DNA of 64,000 nucleotides from Salipiger sp. IMCC34102 (GTDB lineage Bacteria; Pseudomonadota; Alphaproteobacteria; Rhodobacterales; Rhodobacteraceae), in NCBI RefSeq assembly GCF_004145405.1, contig NZ_SELQ01000002.1:434001-498000 (forward strand). The letters are read 5' to 3'. The notes under the pieces were generated by a model that was not told where the DNA came from, did no database searches, and worked only from the letters and a program-made list of their open reading frames with translations. How positions within the stretch are numbered: the first letter of the stretch is position 1; every line of letters starts with the position of its first letter. Below, piece by piece: positions 26,948 to 35,710 of this stretch. The position numbers were made by a program, and so were the translations under genes.

Positions 26948-28273
26948 TCACAAGCGCCGCATCCGGGGCGAAAGGTGGCTTTTGGCAGGCGCGATCATCA
27001 GGTCGTGCAAGGCCCAGACCAGCGCGTCCACCCGGTCAGGGGAGCCCGCCCCGGTGAACCCCCGCGCCGTCATCAGGCACATCTGGTCCTCCAGCGCGCC
27101 CAGGCCCCGCAGGTGCCGGATCCGCCCCTGCTCGTAGAGCGCGGCCACCGGTTCCGCCCGCGCCACCTTGCCCTTGCGCGCATTGACCGCCCGGTAGGAA
27201 ATCAGCGGATCGACCTGCCGCAGGATCGCCTCCACCATGTCGCCGCCCTGGTTGACCTCCGCCACCAGCCGGTCCGCGCCATGCCTGTGATAGGCCTCCG
27301 CCGCCGCCCGCGCCCAGTCCAGCGGAGTGGCCGCCTCGACCGTCGCATCCTCCAGCACGATCCCGCGCCACCCCTGCGGCGGCCCGCGCATGAAGACGCC
27401 CGCGACGACGATGCCGCAGGCATCAGACCCCCTGTGCCCGGTGACCGGAGGATCGACCGCCACCACGATCCGGTCCGGTGCCTCCACCTGCCGGACACTC
27501 GCGCCCTCCAGTTGCGCCGCCGTCCAGAGCGCGCCTTCCGCATCCTCCAGCAGCATCCCCTCCAGTTCCTGCCGGCCCATCCGCGTGCCGTCGAACCGCC
27601 GGTGGATTTCCTCGATGAAGCTGTCCGCCAGGTTCGCCGCGTTGGCACGCGTTGGTGCATGGGTCCGCACCGTGCCGGGCCGCGCCAGCAGATCGCGCAG
27701 GACGGCCACGTTGCGCGGTGTCGTCGTGACCACGGCCCGGGGATCGTCCCCCAGCCGCAACCCGAATTCCACCATGTCCCAGGTCGTCCCGCCCGACTTC
27801 CACTTCGCCAGCTCGTCCGCCCAGACCGCATCGAACTGCGGCCCCCGCAACGCCTCTGGATCGAAGGCCGAGAACACCTGCGCCTCCGCCCCGTTCGGCC
27901 AGACCAGCAGCTTGCGCCCCGCGATCCAGGCGGGCCTGCGGTCCTCGGGCGAGATCGCGAGGATCCCGCTCTCTCCGAAAACCATCACCTCGCGGGCCTG
28001 GTCGTAGGTCTCGCCGATGATGGCGATCCGGCGGGATCGGCCCGGACGGCGCGGCGTCGCGCCTTCGGCGCTGTTTCGTACCCATTCGGCCCCCGCCCGG
28101 GTCTTGCCCGCCCCCCGTCCGCCCAGGATGACCCAGGTCCGCCAGGCACCATCGGGCGGCACCTGGTGCGGCAGGGCCCAGAAGTCGAACAGGTGCGGCA
28201 GCGCCGCCAGCTCGCGGTCACTCAGCCGTGCGAGGAACGCCTTCTGCCGGTCGCGTGTCCCGGATGCGATCAA
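26948..28273 (-). CDS. GTA g2: terminase large subunit
   Basis: This is the DNA-packaging motor: an N-terminal ATPase with Walker A GGRGAGKTRAGAEW and Walker B/catalytic Asp-Glu in FDAVWADELAKW, followed by the nuclease domain starting at VVAVDPPVTGHRGSDACGI. The start is uncertain. I chose the TTG at 28273 (441 residues) because the family sequence begins at about LIASGTRDRQKAFLARL, and it leaves a 56-base overlap with g1; a GTG further upstream is an alternative with a longer overlap. Confidence 0.9.
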   Translation of the reverse strand: MIASGTRDRQKAFLARLSDRELAALPHLFDFWALPHQVPPDGAWRTWVILGGRGAGKTRAGAEWVRNSAEGATPRRPGRSRRIAIIGETYDQAREVMVFGESGILAISPEDRRPAWIAGRKLLVWPNGAEAQVFSAFDPEALRGPQFDAVWADELAKWKSGGTTWDMVEFGLRLGDDPRAVVTTTPRNVAVLRDLLARPGTVRTHAPTRANAANLADSFIEEIHRRFDGTRMGRQELEGMLLEDAEGALWTAAQLEGASVRQVEAPDRIVVAVDPPVTGHRGSDACGIVVAGVFMRGPPQGWRGIVLEDATVEAATPLDWARAAAEAYHRHGADRLVAEVNQGGDMVEAILRQVDPLISYRAVNARKGKVARAEPVAALYEQGRIRHLRGLGALEDQMCLMTARGFTGAGSPDRVDALVWALHDLMIAPAKSHLSPRMRRL

Positions 28274-28562
28274 GCTTGCGCCCGATCTGAGCGCGCAGCG
28301 CCTCGTAATCGGGAACGCGGGTGTCGTCTTCGCAGAATTTTTCACAGAACGCGTCCTCGGCTTTGAGCAATGCAAGATGGGCGGCCGAAAGCTCGCCCAG
28401 TTTCGCGACAAGCGCCTTGGGCGTCCCGCCGTCTCCTGCCTCGAACGCGAGGATCTGCTTCGCCAAGGTCCGTTTGATCGTCTGGAAAAGGGCCAGGATC
28501 TCTCTCTGGCGCGCAAGCGCGGTCTCTCGACCGGCCTGCCCGGTCGCGGTTCTGTTGTGCAT
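28218..28562 (-). CDS. GTA g1: terminase small subunit
   Basis: This 114-residue protein corresponds in position and helical character to R. capsulatus g1, the small terminase. It is rich in Lys, Glu and Ala with long amphipathic helices (ALARQREILALFQTIKRTLA, LVAKLGELSAAHLALLKAED). The ATG at 28562 is preceded by GAAGGGAT. It is the first gene of the GTA transcript and overlaps g2. Confidence 0.85.
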   Translation of the reverse strand: MHNRTATGQAGRETALARQREILALFQTIKRTLAKQILAFEAGDGGTPKALVAKLGELSAAHLALLKAEDAFCEKFCEDDTRVPDYEALRAQIGRKLDRIRDTRPAEGVPRTAE

Positions 28563-28679
28563 GTGACGGAATCCCTTCGCATGCTCCCGTGAAGGGTCGA
28601 GCCGCGCGCCACCACGGGGCAAGACCCCGCAGCCTCCCGGCACGCGGTCCAGCTCGGGGTCTATCCTGCGATGTCGCTC

Positions 28680-28694
28680 TTAAGCCGCGGTTAG
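28680..28694. promoter_or_regulatory. CtrA-like site upstream of GTA g1
   Basis: TTAA followed by 7 bases and TTAG matches the alphaproteobacterial CtrA consensus TTAA-N7-TTAA at 7 of 8 defined positions. It lies 118 bases upstream of the g1 start, in the 158-base gap between mltG and g1 where the GTA promoter must be. CtrA controls GTA production in Rhodobacter capsulatus, largely through GafA, so direct binding here is inference. Confidence 0.4.
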
Positions 28695-28720
28695 GGCACA
28701 GCGCTCAGCGCGGAGGCGGT

Positions 28721-29881
28721 TCAGCCGTCCTCGCTGGCCTGCTGGGCCTCGATCGCGCGCCAGGCGGCCACGTTGCGATTGTGATCGTCGAGGTTGGTCG
28801 CGAAGGCATGCCCGCCGGTGCCATCCGCCACGAAGTAGACGTAGTCGGTGGTATCGGGGTTCAGCGCCGCCTCGATCGCCGCGCGGCCGGGGTTTGCGAT
28901 GGGCGTGGGCGGCAGCCCGTCGATCAGGTAGGTGTTCCAGGGCGTCGGCGTGTCCAGTTCGCTGCGCCGCAATCCGCGCCCCAGGATGCCTTCGCCACGT
29001 GTCACACCGTAGATCACCGCCGGGTCGGTCTGCAGCCGCATTCCGCGCTCCAGCCGGTTGGCGAAGACGCTCGCCACCTGCCGCCGCTCCTCGGCAAGCC
29101 CGGTTTCCTTCTCCACGATGGACGCCAGGATCAACGCCTCTTCCGGTGTCGCGACCGGGGTATCGGGTGCGCGCGTCTCCCAGGCCTCCGCCAGGATCCG
29201 CTCTTGCGCCGCGGCCATCCGCTCGATGATCCGCGTCCGACTTTCGCCTTGCGCGAACTCGTAGCTGTCGGGGGCAAGCGTGCCCTCCGCCGGTGTCTCG
29301 CCCACCTCGCCGTCGAGCACGTCGATGGCGGCCAGCGCCTGCGCCACCTGCCAGCTCGTCACGCCTTCCGCGACCGCAAGGCGCAGCCGCACGTCGGGCT
29401 CGGCCAGCACGCGGGTGTATTCCTCGGGCACGTCCCCTTCGCCGGGGGTGAACTCGGCCACCTCCTCGTAGCGCCCGTCGGCGGGGTCGAGCTCGCGCAC
29501 CTCCACCTCGTTCTGGCGCACGCCCACGCGATAGACGATCTCCGTCCCGCAGGTGCTGGCCCCGCCGCGCGTCACCGTATCGACGATCTCCTCCATCGAG
29601 GCGCCATCCTCGATCAGGAAACTTCCCGCCTTCAAAAGCGGCGCCTTCTCGGAGTAATCCGCCCCGATGCGAAACAGCGCGCCGGAGCTCACGGCCCCCT
29701 GCTCGACGAGGTTTTCGCTGACCCGGCGCATGTTCGAACCGGGCGTGACCTGCAAACAGATCCCCTGCTCAAGCGGTCCTTCGGCGCGGTATTCCTGCGA
29801 CCCCCAGGCCACGACCCCGGCACACAGGAACAGCGCCACGATCAGAAAGGTCATCGCGTTGGAGGCCAGGTGTCGCCACAT
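28721..29881 (-). CDS. mltG: Endolytic murein transglycosylase MltG
   Basis: This inner-membrane lytic transglycosylase cleaves nascent glycan strands and sets their length. One membrane helix near residues 10-28 is followed by a LysM-like region and the YceG-type catalytic domain with LASIVEKETGLAEERRQVASVFANRL, which contains the catalytic glutamate, and DPAVIYGVT and YNTYLIDGLPPTPIANPGR-type segments (here WNTYLIDGLPPTPIANPG). At 386 residues the length is typical. The start follows the fabF stop directly (TAGATG). A link to the GTA genes downstream is positional only. Confidence 0.95.
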   Translation of the reverse strand: MWRHLASNAMTFLIVALFLCAGVVAWGSQEYRAEGPLEQGICLQVTPGSNMRRVSENLVEQGAVSSGALFRIGADYSEKAPLLKAGSFLIEDGASMEEIVDTVTRGGASTCGTEIVYRVGVRQNEVEVRELDPADGRYEEVAEFTPGEGDVPEEYTRVLAEPDVRLRLAVAEGVTSWQVAQALAAIDVLDGEVGETPAEGTLAPDSYEFAQGESRTRIIERMAAAQERILAEAWETRAPDTPVATPEEALILASIVEKETGLAEERRQVASVFANRLERGMRLQTDPAVIYGVTRGEGILGRGLRRSELDTPTPWNTYLIDGLPPTPIANPGRAAIEAALNPDTTDYVYFVADGTGGHAFATNLDDHNRNVAAWRAIEAQQASEDG

Positions 29882-31141
29882 CTAGTCCACCCGCCCCAGC
29901 ACGAGGCTCGCGTTGGTGCCACCGAACCCGAAGGAGTTCGACAGGGCGATATCGATCCGCCGTTCGCGCTTTTCGTTCGCGCACAGATCGACTTTCGTTT
30001 CGGCGTCGATGTTGTCGAGGTTGATCGTCGGCGGCGCCACCTGGTCACGGATCGCCAGCACCGAGAAGATCGCCTCGATCGCGCCGGCAGCCCCCAGCAG
30101 GTGCCCGGTGGCGGACTTGGTCGAGGACATGGACAGCTTCGCGGCCGCCTCCGGCCCCACCATCCGCTCGACGGCGCCCAGCTCGATCGTGTCGGCCATG
30201 GTCGAGGTGCCATGCGCGTTCACGTAATCAATGTCCTGCGGCGTAATGCCCGCGTTGCGGCAGGCCGCGCGCATCGCACGCTCGGCCCCTTCGTGATCGG
30301 GGGGCGGTGCGGTGATGTGGTGCGCGTCGCCCGACAGGCCGTAGCCCTTCACCTCGGCGTAGATCTTTGCGCCCCGCGCCTTGGCGTGCTCGTATTCCTC
30401 CAGCACCACGATGCCGGCCCCCTCGCCCATGACGAAACCGTCGCGGTCGCGGTCCCATGGACGGCTGGCCTTGGTCGGATCGTCGGCCCGGTCGGTCGAC
30501 AGCGCCTTGCAGGCGTTGAACCCCGCGATGCCGATCTTGCAGATCGCGGCCTCGGCCCCGCCCGCGATCATCACGTCCGCATCGCCGTGCTGGATCAGAC
30601 GGCTTGCGTCGCCGATGGCATGCGCACCGGTCGAACAGGCGGTCACCACCGAATGGTTCGGCCCCTTGAAGCCGTAACGGATGCTCACCTGGCCCGAAAT
30701 CAGGTTGATCAACGCCCCCGGCACGAAGAACGGAGAGACCCGGCGCGGTCCCTTCTCTTCCATCATCACGGCGGTGTTCGCGATCGAGTTCAGCCCGCCG
30801 ATCCCCGACCCGATCAGAACGCCGGTGCGTTCAAGGTCCTCGGTCTCGGTCGGGGTCCAGCCGGCATCCTCGATGGCCTGCTGTGCCGCGGCCATGCCGA
30901 ACAGGATGAAGGTATCGACCTTGCGCTGCTCCTTGGGCTCCATGTAGCGATCGGGGTCGAAATCCCCCTCGCCGCTGCCGCGCGGCACCTCGCAGGCGTA
31001 GGTGGTCGTCAGCCCTTCGGGATCGAACTGGGTGATCGGGCCCGCACCGGATTTTCCCGCCAGGATCCGGCTCCAGCTCGCGTCCACACCGTCGGCCAGC
31101 GGCGTCACCAGACCCAGCCCCGTTATCACCACTCGACGCAT
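29882..31141 (-). CDS. fabF: 3-oxoacyl-ACP synthase II (beta-ketoacyl synthase)
   Basis: This enzyme elongates acyl chains by condensation with malonyl-ACP. The catalytic cysteine is at about 169 in VVTACSTGAHA, and the two catalytic histidines are in VNAHGTST and SATGHLLGAAGA. The protein is 419 residues, as usual for FabF. A GGGAGC element precedes the ATG at 31141. mltG follows with no gap and acpP is 185 bases upstream, with a terminator in that gap. Confidence 0.97.
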   Translation of the reverse strand: MRRVVITGLGLVTPLADGVDASWSRILAGKSGAGPITQFDPEGLTTTYACEVPRGSGEGDFDPDRYMEPKEQRKVDTFILFGMAAAQQAIEDAGWTPTETEDLERTGVLIGSGIGGLNSIANTAVMMEEKGPRRVSPFFVPGALINLISGQVSIRYGFKGPNHSVVTACSTGAHAIGDASRLIQHGDADVMIAGGAEAAICKIGIAGFNACKALSTDRADDPTKASRPWDRDRDGFVMGEGAGIVVLEEYEHAKARGAKIYAEVKGYGLSGDAHHITAPPPDHEGAERAMRAACRNAGITPQDIDYVNAHGTSTMADTIELGAVERMVGPEAAAKLSMSSTKSATGHLLGAAGAIEAIFSVLAIRDQVAPPTINLDNIDAETKVDLCANEKRERRIDIALSNSFGFGGTNASLVLGRVD

Positions 31142-31268
31142 GCTCGCTCCCGCTCGACACTGTTGAAGTCCAGCCCCCATAGCGCAACCCGCGCGATACA
31201 GGCAAGAGCGGCGCCGCCGATCGCCCGTCCCGCGCCGTCCGCCGCTTGGAGGGGCCTGTCCGCCCACG

Positions 31269-31294
31269 AAAAAGGCCCCCGCGAAAGCGGAGGC
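31269..31294 (-). terminator. Intrinsic terminator after acpP
   Basis: On the minus strand a GC stem (GGCCTCCGC with GCGGGGGCC, one G-T type mismatch, loop TTTC) is followed by five T residues. It lies 32 bases after the acpP stop and may be a partial terminator before fabF. Confidence 0.8.
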
Positions 31295-31326
31295 CCCGAC
31301 CGGTCCGACTAGGAACCGACAGACGC

Positions 31327-31560
31327 TTAGATGGCGCCCTTGATGAACTTCACGGCATCGCCGAAGGTCTGGATCGTCTCGGCGGCGTCGTCGGGGATCT
31401 CGATCCCGAACTCTTCCTCGAAAGCCATGACCAGCTCGACGGTGTCCAGGCTGTCCGCGCCCAGATCGTCGATGAACGAGGCGCTTTCCACGACCTTGCT
31501 CTCTTCGACACCCAGGTGCTCGACTACGATCTTGCGTACGCGATCTTCGACGTCGCTCAT
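31327..31560 (-). CDS. acpP: Acyl carrier protein
   Basis: This 77-residue protein carries growing acyl chains on 4'-phosphopantetheine attached to Ser37 in [12 protein letters not shown]. It is strongly acidic and helical. Its own terminator and a 138-base upstream gap suggest separate high-level transcription within the fab cluster. Confidence 0.98.
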   Translation of the reverse strand: MSDVEDRVRKIVVEHLGVEESKVVESASFIDDLGADSLDTVELVMAFEEEFGIEIPDDAAETIQTFGDAVKFIKGAI

Positions 31561-31698
31561 GAAATATCCTCACGTTCTGTTGGGGAGTGACCCCGTTGAG
31601 TTGGACAGCCCTTCCGGTACCGTCCGTTTGGTTCCGACTGGCCTATAGCAGAGAACATAGACCACGCAAACGCTTTCACAAGCCCGTGGGCGCGGGCG

Positions 31699-32439
31699 TC
31701 AAAGCATCGCCATGCCGCCGTTCACGTGCAGCGTCGTGCCCGTGACATAGGCCGCCTCGGGGCTGGCGAGGTAGAGAACCGCCGCCGCGATCTCGTCGGC
31801 CTCGCCCATGCGACCGGCGGGAATCTGGTCCAGTATGCCGCTGCGCTGATCATCGTTGAGCGCCTCCGTCATGGCCGTGGCGATGAAGCCCGGTGCGACG
31901 CAGTTGACCGTGATCCCGCGGCTGGCGACCTCGTAGGCGATGGACTTGCTCATCCCCACCATGCCGGCCTTCGAGGCCGCATAATTCGCTTGGCCCGGGT
32001 TGCCCGTGGCGCCCACGATGGACGAGATGTTGATGATCCGTCCCCAGCGCGACTTCATCATGCCCCTGACGGAGGCCTTGCACAGCCGCATGGTCGAGGT
32101 CAGGTTCACCTCCATCACGCTCAGCCAGTCCTCGTCCGACATCCGCATGAAGACGTTGTCGCGCGTGATGCCAGCGTTGTTCACCAAGATGTCCAGCGAT
32201 CCCATCGCCTCCACCGCCTGCTTGGGCAGCGCCGTGACGGCCTCGGCATCGGACAGGTTGCAGGGCAGCACATGGGTCCGCTCGCCCAGTTCCGCAGCCA
32301 GGGCCTCCAGCGGCTCCACCCGCGTGCCGGACAGGGCCACCGTGGCGCCCGCCGCGTGCAGCGCGCCGGCGATCGCCCCGCCGATCCCGCCGGAGGCCCC
32401 GGTCACCAGCGCGTTCTTCCCGCTCAGATCAAACATCAT
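31699..32439 (-). CDS. fabG: 3-oxoacyl-ACP reductase
   Basis: This NADPH-dependent short-chain dehydrogenase reduces 3-oxoacyl-ACP. The cofactor motif TGASGGIGGA is at 13-22, NNAG at 87-90, and the catalytic Ser140, Tyr153 and Lys157 are in ISSIVGATGNPGQANYAASK. It is 246 residues. Two consecutive ATGs (32439 and 32436) are possible starts, with GGGAG upstream. It overlaps fabD by 11 bases. Confidence 0.97.
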   Translation of the reverse strand: MMFDLSGKNALVTGASGGIGGAIAGALHAAGATVALSGTRVEPLEALAAELGERTHVLPCNLSDAEAVTALPKQAVEAMGSLDILVNNAGITRDNVFMRMSDEDWLSVMEVNLTSTMRLCKASVRGMMKSRWGRIINISSIVGATGNPGQANYAASKAGMVGMSKSIAYEVASRGITVNCVAPGFIATAMTEALNDDQRSGILDQIPAGRMGEADEIAAAVLYLASPEAAYVTGTTLHVNGGMAML

Positions 32440-33379
32440 GCTCTCCCTTGATTACGATGGCGGCGGACTGCACCGCCTCCGGCGTGCCGACCGCGTGGCA
32501 GGTCACGTCCCTTGCGATTCTCTTGATCATGCCGGACAGGGCCTTGCCCGCGCCGACCTCGTAGGCTTCCGTGACGCCCTGGCGCGCCATCCAGTCGACC
32601 GAAGCCGACCAGCGCACCCGGCCCGCGACCTGGGCGACCAGCAGCGCGCGGATCTCGTCGGGATCGGTCACCGGCCCGGCCTTCACGTTGGCCACGACCG
32701 GCACGGAGGGCGTCGCGATCGTCACCGCCGCCAGCGCCTCTTCCATCACCCGCGCGGCGGGCTCCATGAGAACACAATGGAACGGGGCGGACACCGGCAG
32801 CAGCAAGGCGCGCTTCGCCCCGGCTTCCTTGGCGAGCACCGTCGCGCGCTCCACCGCCGGCTTCGCGCCCGAGATCACCGTCTGCGCCGGATCGTTCTCG
32901 TTGGCGACCTCGCAGACCCCTTCCGATGCAGCCTCCGCCGCGATCCGCTCGACCTCCTCGATGGGCAGGCCCAGAACGGCGGCCATCGCGCCTTCGCCCA
33001 CCGGCACGGCGTTCTGCATCGCCTCTCCTCGGGTGCGCAGCAGGCGGGCGCAATCGGCGATCGACAGGGCATCTGCCGCGGCCAGCGCGGAGTATTCACC
33101 CAGCGAATGTCCGGCCACGAAATCCACGTCCTGCATGCTCACGCCTTCGGCCTCCAGCGCCGCCATCGCCGCCAGCGAGGTCGCCATCAGCGCGGGCTGG
33201 GCATTGCGGGTCAGCGTCAGCGCGTCGGCCTCCCCCTCCCAGATCAGGGTGGAGAGCTTCTCGCCCAGGGCCTCGTCGACCATGTCGAAGACGGCGCGGG
33301 CCGCCGGGTAATGCTCGGCAAGGTCCCGCCCCATGCCGATGGCCTGGGCCCCCTGACCGGGGAATACGAATGCGCGCAT
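32429..33379 (-). CDS. fabD: Malonyl-CoA:ACP transacylase
   Basis: This enzyme loads malonyl groups onto ACP. The nucleophile Ser92 is in GHSLGEYSAL, the oxyanion region is FPGQGAQ at 6-12, and the catalytic histidine is in SAPFHCVLM. It is 316 residues. AAGGAGATCAC precedes the ATG at 33379. It is the first gene of the fab cluster and overlaps fabG. Confidence 0.97.
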   Translation of the reverse strand: MRAFVFPGQGAQAIGMGRDLAEHYPAARAVFDMVDEALGEKLSTLIWEGEADALTLTRNAQPALMATSLAAMAALEAEGVSMQDVDFVAGHSLGEYSALAAADALSIADCARLLRTRGEAMQNAVPVGEGAMAAVLGLPIEEVERIAAEAASEGVCEVANENDPAQTVISGAKPAVERATVLAKEAGAKRALLLPVSAPFHCVLMEPAARVMEEALAAVTIATPSVPVVANVKAGPVTDPDEIRALLVAQVAGRVRWSASVDWMARQGVTEAYEVGAGKALSGMIKRIARDVTCHAVGTPEAVQSAAIVIKGEHDV

Positions 33380-33512
33380 GTGATCTCCTTCCGCGTGTTC
33401 GGGCGCGGGATAGCCAAAGCCCCCTTCGCGCACAATGGCCCTGCGCCTTTGCCGATTGGCGGCGGGGGTCCATGCGCATAGCCTAGCCCGAAGCCATCGA
33501 AGGACGAAACCC

Positions 33513-34700
33513 ATGCCAGACGCGCCCCCCGCCCACTACGGCACCGTGACCAAGCTGTTCCACTGGACCACCGCCGCCCTGATCCTCACGCTCATCCCGC
33601 TGGGGCTGATCGCCAGCGACTGGGCCTCCGATAGCGATGCCGCCCTCGCCACCAAGGCCACCCTGTTTTCCATCCACAAGACGCTGGGCGTCACCGTCTT
33701 CTTCGTGGCCCTGGCGCGCATCCTCTGGGCGCTGGGTCACCGCAAGCCCGGGCCCCTGCACCCCGAGCGCAAGGGCGAGACGCTGCTGGCAGAGATCATC
33801 CACTGGACGCTTTACGGCAGCCTCGTGGCAGCCCCGCTGACCGGCTGGATCGACCACGCGGCCACGACCGGTTTCGCGCCGATCTGGTGGCCCTTCGGCC
33901 AGTCCCTGCCCTTCGTGCCCAAGGACCCGGAGATAGCACATCTGTTCGGCAGCATGCACTGGGTGCTGACCCGGATCCTCGCCGCGTCGGTGCTGCTGCA
34001 CGTCGCGGGCGCGCTCAAGCACCATGTCATCGACCGCGACGCCACGCTGCGCCGCATGTGGTTCGGCCAGAGCGACGTGCCGCGCACCGTCTGGCACCGC
34101 ACCCCGATCATCGCCCCCGTCTTGGCCTTCGCGCTTCTCGGCAGCGGTGCCCTTGCCGGTCTCGCCCTGGGCCAGGGAGAACCCGCCCCGCAAGCCGCTG
34201 CCCTCGACGAGGTCGCCTCCGACTGGACCGTTCAGGACGGCACCCTGGGGATCACCGTGATCCAGATGGGGTCGGAGGTCTCGGGCCAGTTCGCCGACTG
34301 GACCGCCGCCATCGCCTTCGACCCGGAGGCCACCGGCGACGCGGGGTCGGTCGAGGTCACGGTGAACATCGCCTCCCTCACCCTGGGCTCGGTGACCGAC
34401 CAGGCGATGGGCCCGGACTACTTCGACGCCGAGACCCACCCCACGGCCACCTTCGCCGCCCCGCTGGTGGCCCAGGACGACGGCAGCTACTTGGCCGACG
34501 GCACCTTGACGCTGAAGGGCACCACCGCCCCCGTCACCCTGCCCTTCACGCTGAGCGTGGACGGCGACACGGCGACCGCCAGCGGAAAGGCGACCCTCGA
34601 CCGGATGACCTACGCCGTGGGAGAGAGCATGGCGGACGAAAGCAACCTCGGCTTCGACGTGCAAGTCTCGGTCGACCTCACGGCCACCCGCGCCGAGTAG
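33513..34700 (+). CDS. Cytochrome b561-YceI fusion protein
   Basis: Residues 1 to about 185 form a four-helix cytochrome b561/Ni-hydrogenase b-type domain (VTKLFHWTTAALILTLIPLGL, SIHKTLGVTVFFVALARILW, ETLLAEIIHWTLYGSLVAAP, HLFGSMHWVLTRILAASVLLHVAGALKHH) with histidines in the helices suitable for b haem ligation. A further hydrophobic segment (about 198-218) leads into a YceI lipocalin-like domain (about 235-395) that would be periplasmic. The likely role is electron transfer to a quinone or other lipid held by the YceI barrel, which is inference. It is divergent from fabD and convergent with a stand-alone YceI gene. Confidence 0.9.
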   Translation: MPDAPPAHYGTVTKLFHWTTAALILTLIPLGLIASDWASDSDAALATKATLFSIHKTLGVTVFFVALARILWALGHRKPGPLHPERKGETLLAEIIHWTLYGSLVAAPLTGWIDHAATTGFAPIWWPFGQSLPFVPKDPEIAHLFGSMHWVLTRILAASVLLHVAGALKHHVIDRDATLRRMWFGQSDVPRTVWHRTPIIAPVLAFALLGSGALAGLALGQGEPAPQAAALDEVASDWTVQDGTLGITVIQMGSEVSGQFADWTAAIAFDPEATGDAGSVEVTVNIASLTLGSVTDQAMGPDYFDAETHPTATFAAPLVAQDDGSYLADGTLTLKGTTAPVTLPFTLSVDGDTATASGKATLDRMTYAVGESMADESNLGFDVQVSVDLTATRAE

Positions 34701-34823
34701 GCAAACCGGCTAGGCCTTTGTCCCCACGGGCGAAGGCCTTCGTCAGCGATCCGGCATCGCGCATGTGCCGGATCGCGGGACGCTGGACCGCGATGACCGT
34801 CGAACGAGACGACCTTCACAACG

Positions 34824-34854
34824 AAAAAGGGCCGCACCCCTCGGGGTGCGGCCC
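34824..34854 (-). terminator. Intrinsic terminator between the two YceI genes
   Basis: A long GC hairpin (stem at 34828-34839 with 34843-34854, loop of a few bases) is followed on the minus strand by five T residues. It ends the YceI gene at 34880 and could slow the plus-strand fusion gene transcript too. Confidence 0.85.
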
Positions 34855-34879
34855 TTGGCCTATCAGGTCTCGCTCGGGT

Positions 34880-35455
34880 TTACTCGGGCAGGCCGGCTTC
34901 CAGCGAGATCATCACTTCGACTTCGTCGCTGATGTTCGGCGCGAAGGCGCCCACGTTGAAGTCCGAACGCAGCAGCGTCGTGGTGGCGTCGAAGCCCAGC
35001 CACTCGCGACCTTCCATCGGCTGCGTGCCCGCCTGGTTCAGCGTCGTGTCGAGCACGACTTCCTTGGTCACGTCGTTCATGCTCAGATCGCCGGTGATCA
35101 ACGCGGTGTCGTCGCCGGTCACCTCGATCGAGGTCGAGGTGAAGGTAACCATGTCTTCCTCACCCGCGCCGAAGAAATCTTCAGACATGAAGTGCTCGAA
35201 GCGGCCTTCCCAGCCGGTCATCATCGACCGCACGGGGAAAGAGACCTCGACGGACGAGTTCGCGGGGTCCTCTTCGTCGAAGTCGATCGTGCCTTCGAAG
35301 CCCGAGAACATCCCGTAGGTGGTCGAGAAGCCGAGGTGCTCGTAGTTGAACACGACCTGGCTGTGACCGGGGTCGAGTTCGTAGGTGACCGGCTCGGCGA
35401 AGGCCGGGGCGGCCAGCAGGGCCGCGGCCGCGGCGGTGGTGTAAAGGGTCTTCAT
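34880..35455 (-). CDS. YceI family periplasmic protein
   Basis: This 191-residue protein has a signal peptide (KTLYTTAAAAALLAAPAFA) followed by a YceI barrel (TYELDPGHSQVVFNYEHLGFSTTYGMFSGFEGTIDFD, then LTGDLSMNDVTKEV-type strands). YceI barrels bind isoprenoids. The ATG at 35455 has AGGAGAG upstream. It faces the b561-YceI fusion end to end, so the locus holds two YceI domains, one tethered and one soluble. Confidence 0.93.
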   Translation of the reverse strand: MKTLYTTAAAAALLAAPAFAEPVTYELDPGHSQVVFNYEHLGFSTTYGMFSGFEGTIDFDEEDPANSSVEVSFPVRSMMTGWEGRFEHFMSEDFFGAGEEDMVTFTSTSIEVTGDDTALITGDLSMNDVTKEVVLDTTLNQAGTQPMEGREWLGFDATTTLLRSDFNVGAFAPNISDEVEVMISLEAGLPE

Positions 35456-35578
35456 TGCATCTCTCCTATGCTTTCCTGGCCGGCAAACTGTGGCACGGGG
35501 CAGGCTTCGGCAACTCGCGATTATGAACAGTCTCTGTTCGCCGCCGACGCAGCACCGTCCCACGGCGGCGAAGCGCCC

Positions 35579-35606
35579 TTGATCCCGGGCCGCGCGCGTG
35601 TATAAG
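35579..35606 (+). promoter_or_regulatory. Candidate sigma-70 promoter for rpsF-rpsR-rplI
   Basis: TTGATC (35579-35584) and TATAAG (35601-35606) are spaced by 16 bases, with TG just before the -10. Transcription would start about 98 bases upstream of rpsF, giving a leader long enough for ribosomal-protein autoregulation. The remaining bases 35456-35578 hold no gene. Confidence 0.6.
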
Positions 35607-35710
35607 CGCCCGACTTCCGCGCGACTTTTGACCTGCGCAGCCTCTCGTGACCGGGACGCGGAAGCCTCATCGCCCGGTCTTTGAAGTGCGCCGAACATGT
35701 AAGGAATGCC

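Larger units (their letters stand above)
14374..28562 (-). mobile_element. Gene transfer agent (GTA) structural cluster, RcGTA type
   Basis: Seventeen consecutive minus-strand genes follow the order of the Rhodobacter capsulatus GTA: small terminase g1, large terminase g2, portal g3, g3.5, prohead protease g4, capsid g5, connector g6, head closure g7, g8, tail tube g9, g10, g10.1, tape measure g11, and tail/baseplate genes g12 to g15, with one extra small coupled gene at the end. All reading frames are open and most junctions overlap by 1 to 11 bases, so the cluster looks intact. It lacks integrase, repressor and replication genes, and base composition resembles the neighbours, as expected for a long-resident domesticated element. 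It is flanked by mltG and cysE. Confidence 0.95.

Noticed and set aside
14374-28562. Active temperate prophage
   Set aside because: There is no integrase, excisionase, repressor, replication gene or attachment site; gene order and lengths match a gene transfer agent.
28589-31312. 907-codon plus-strand frame across mltG and fabF
   Set aside because: It is antisense to two recognised enzymes and has no domain or credible start context.
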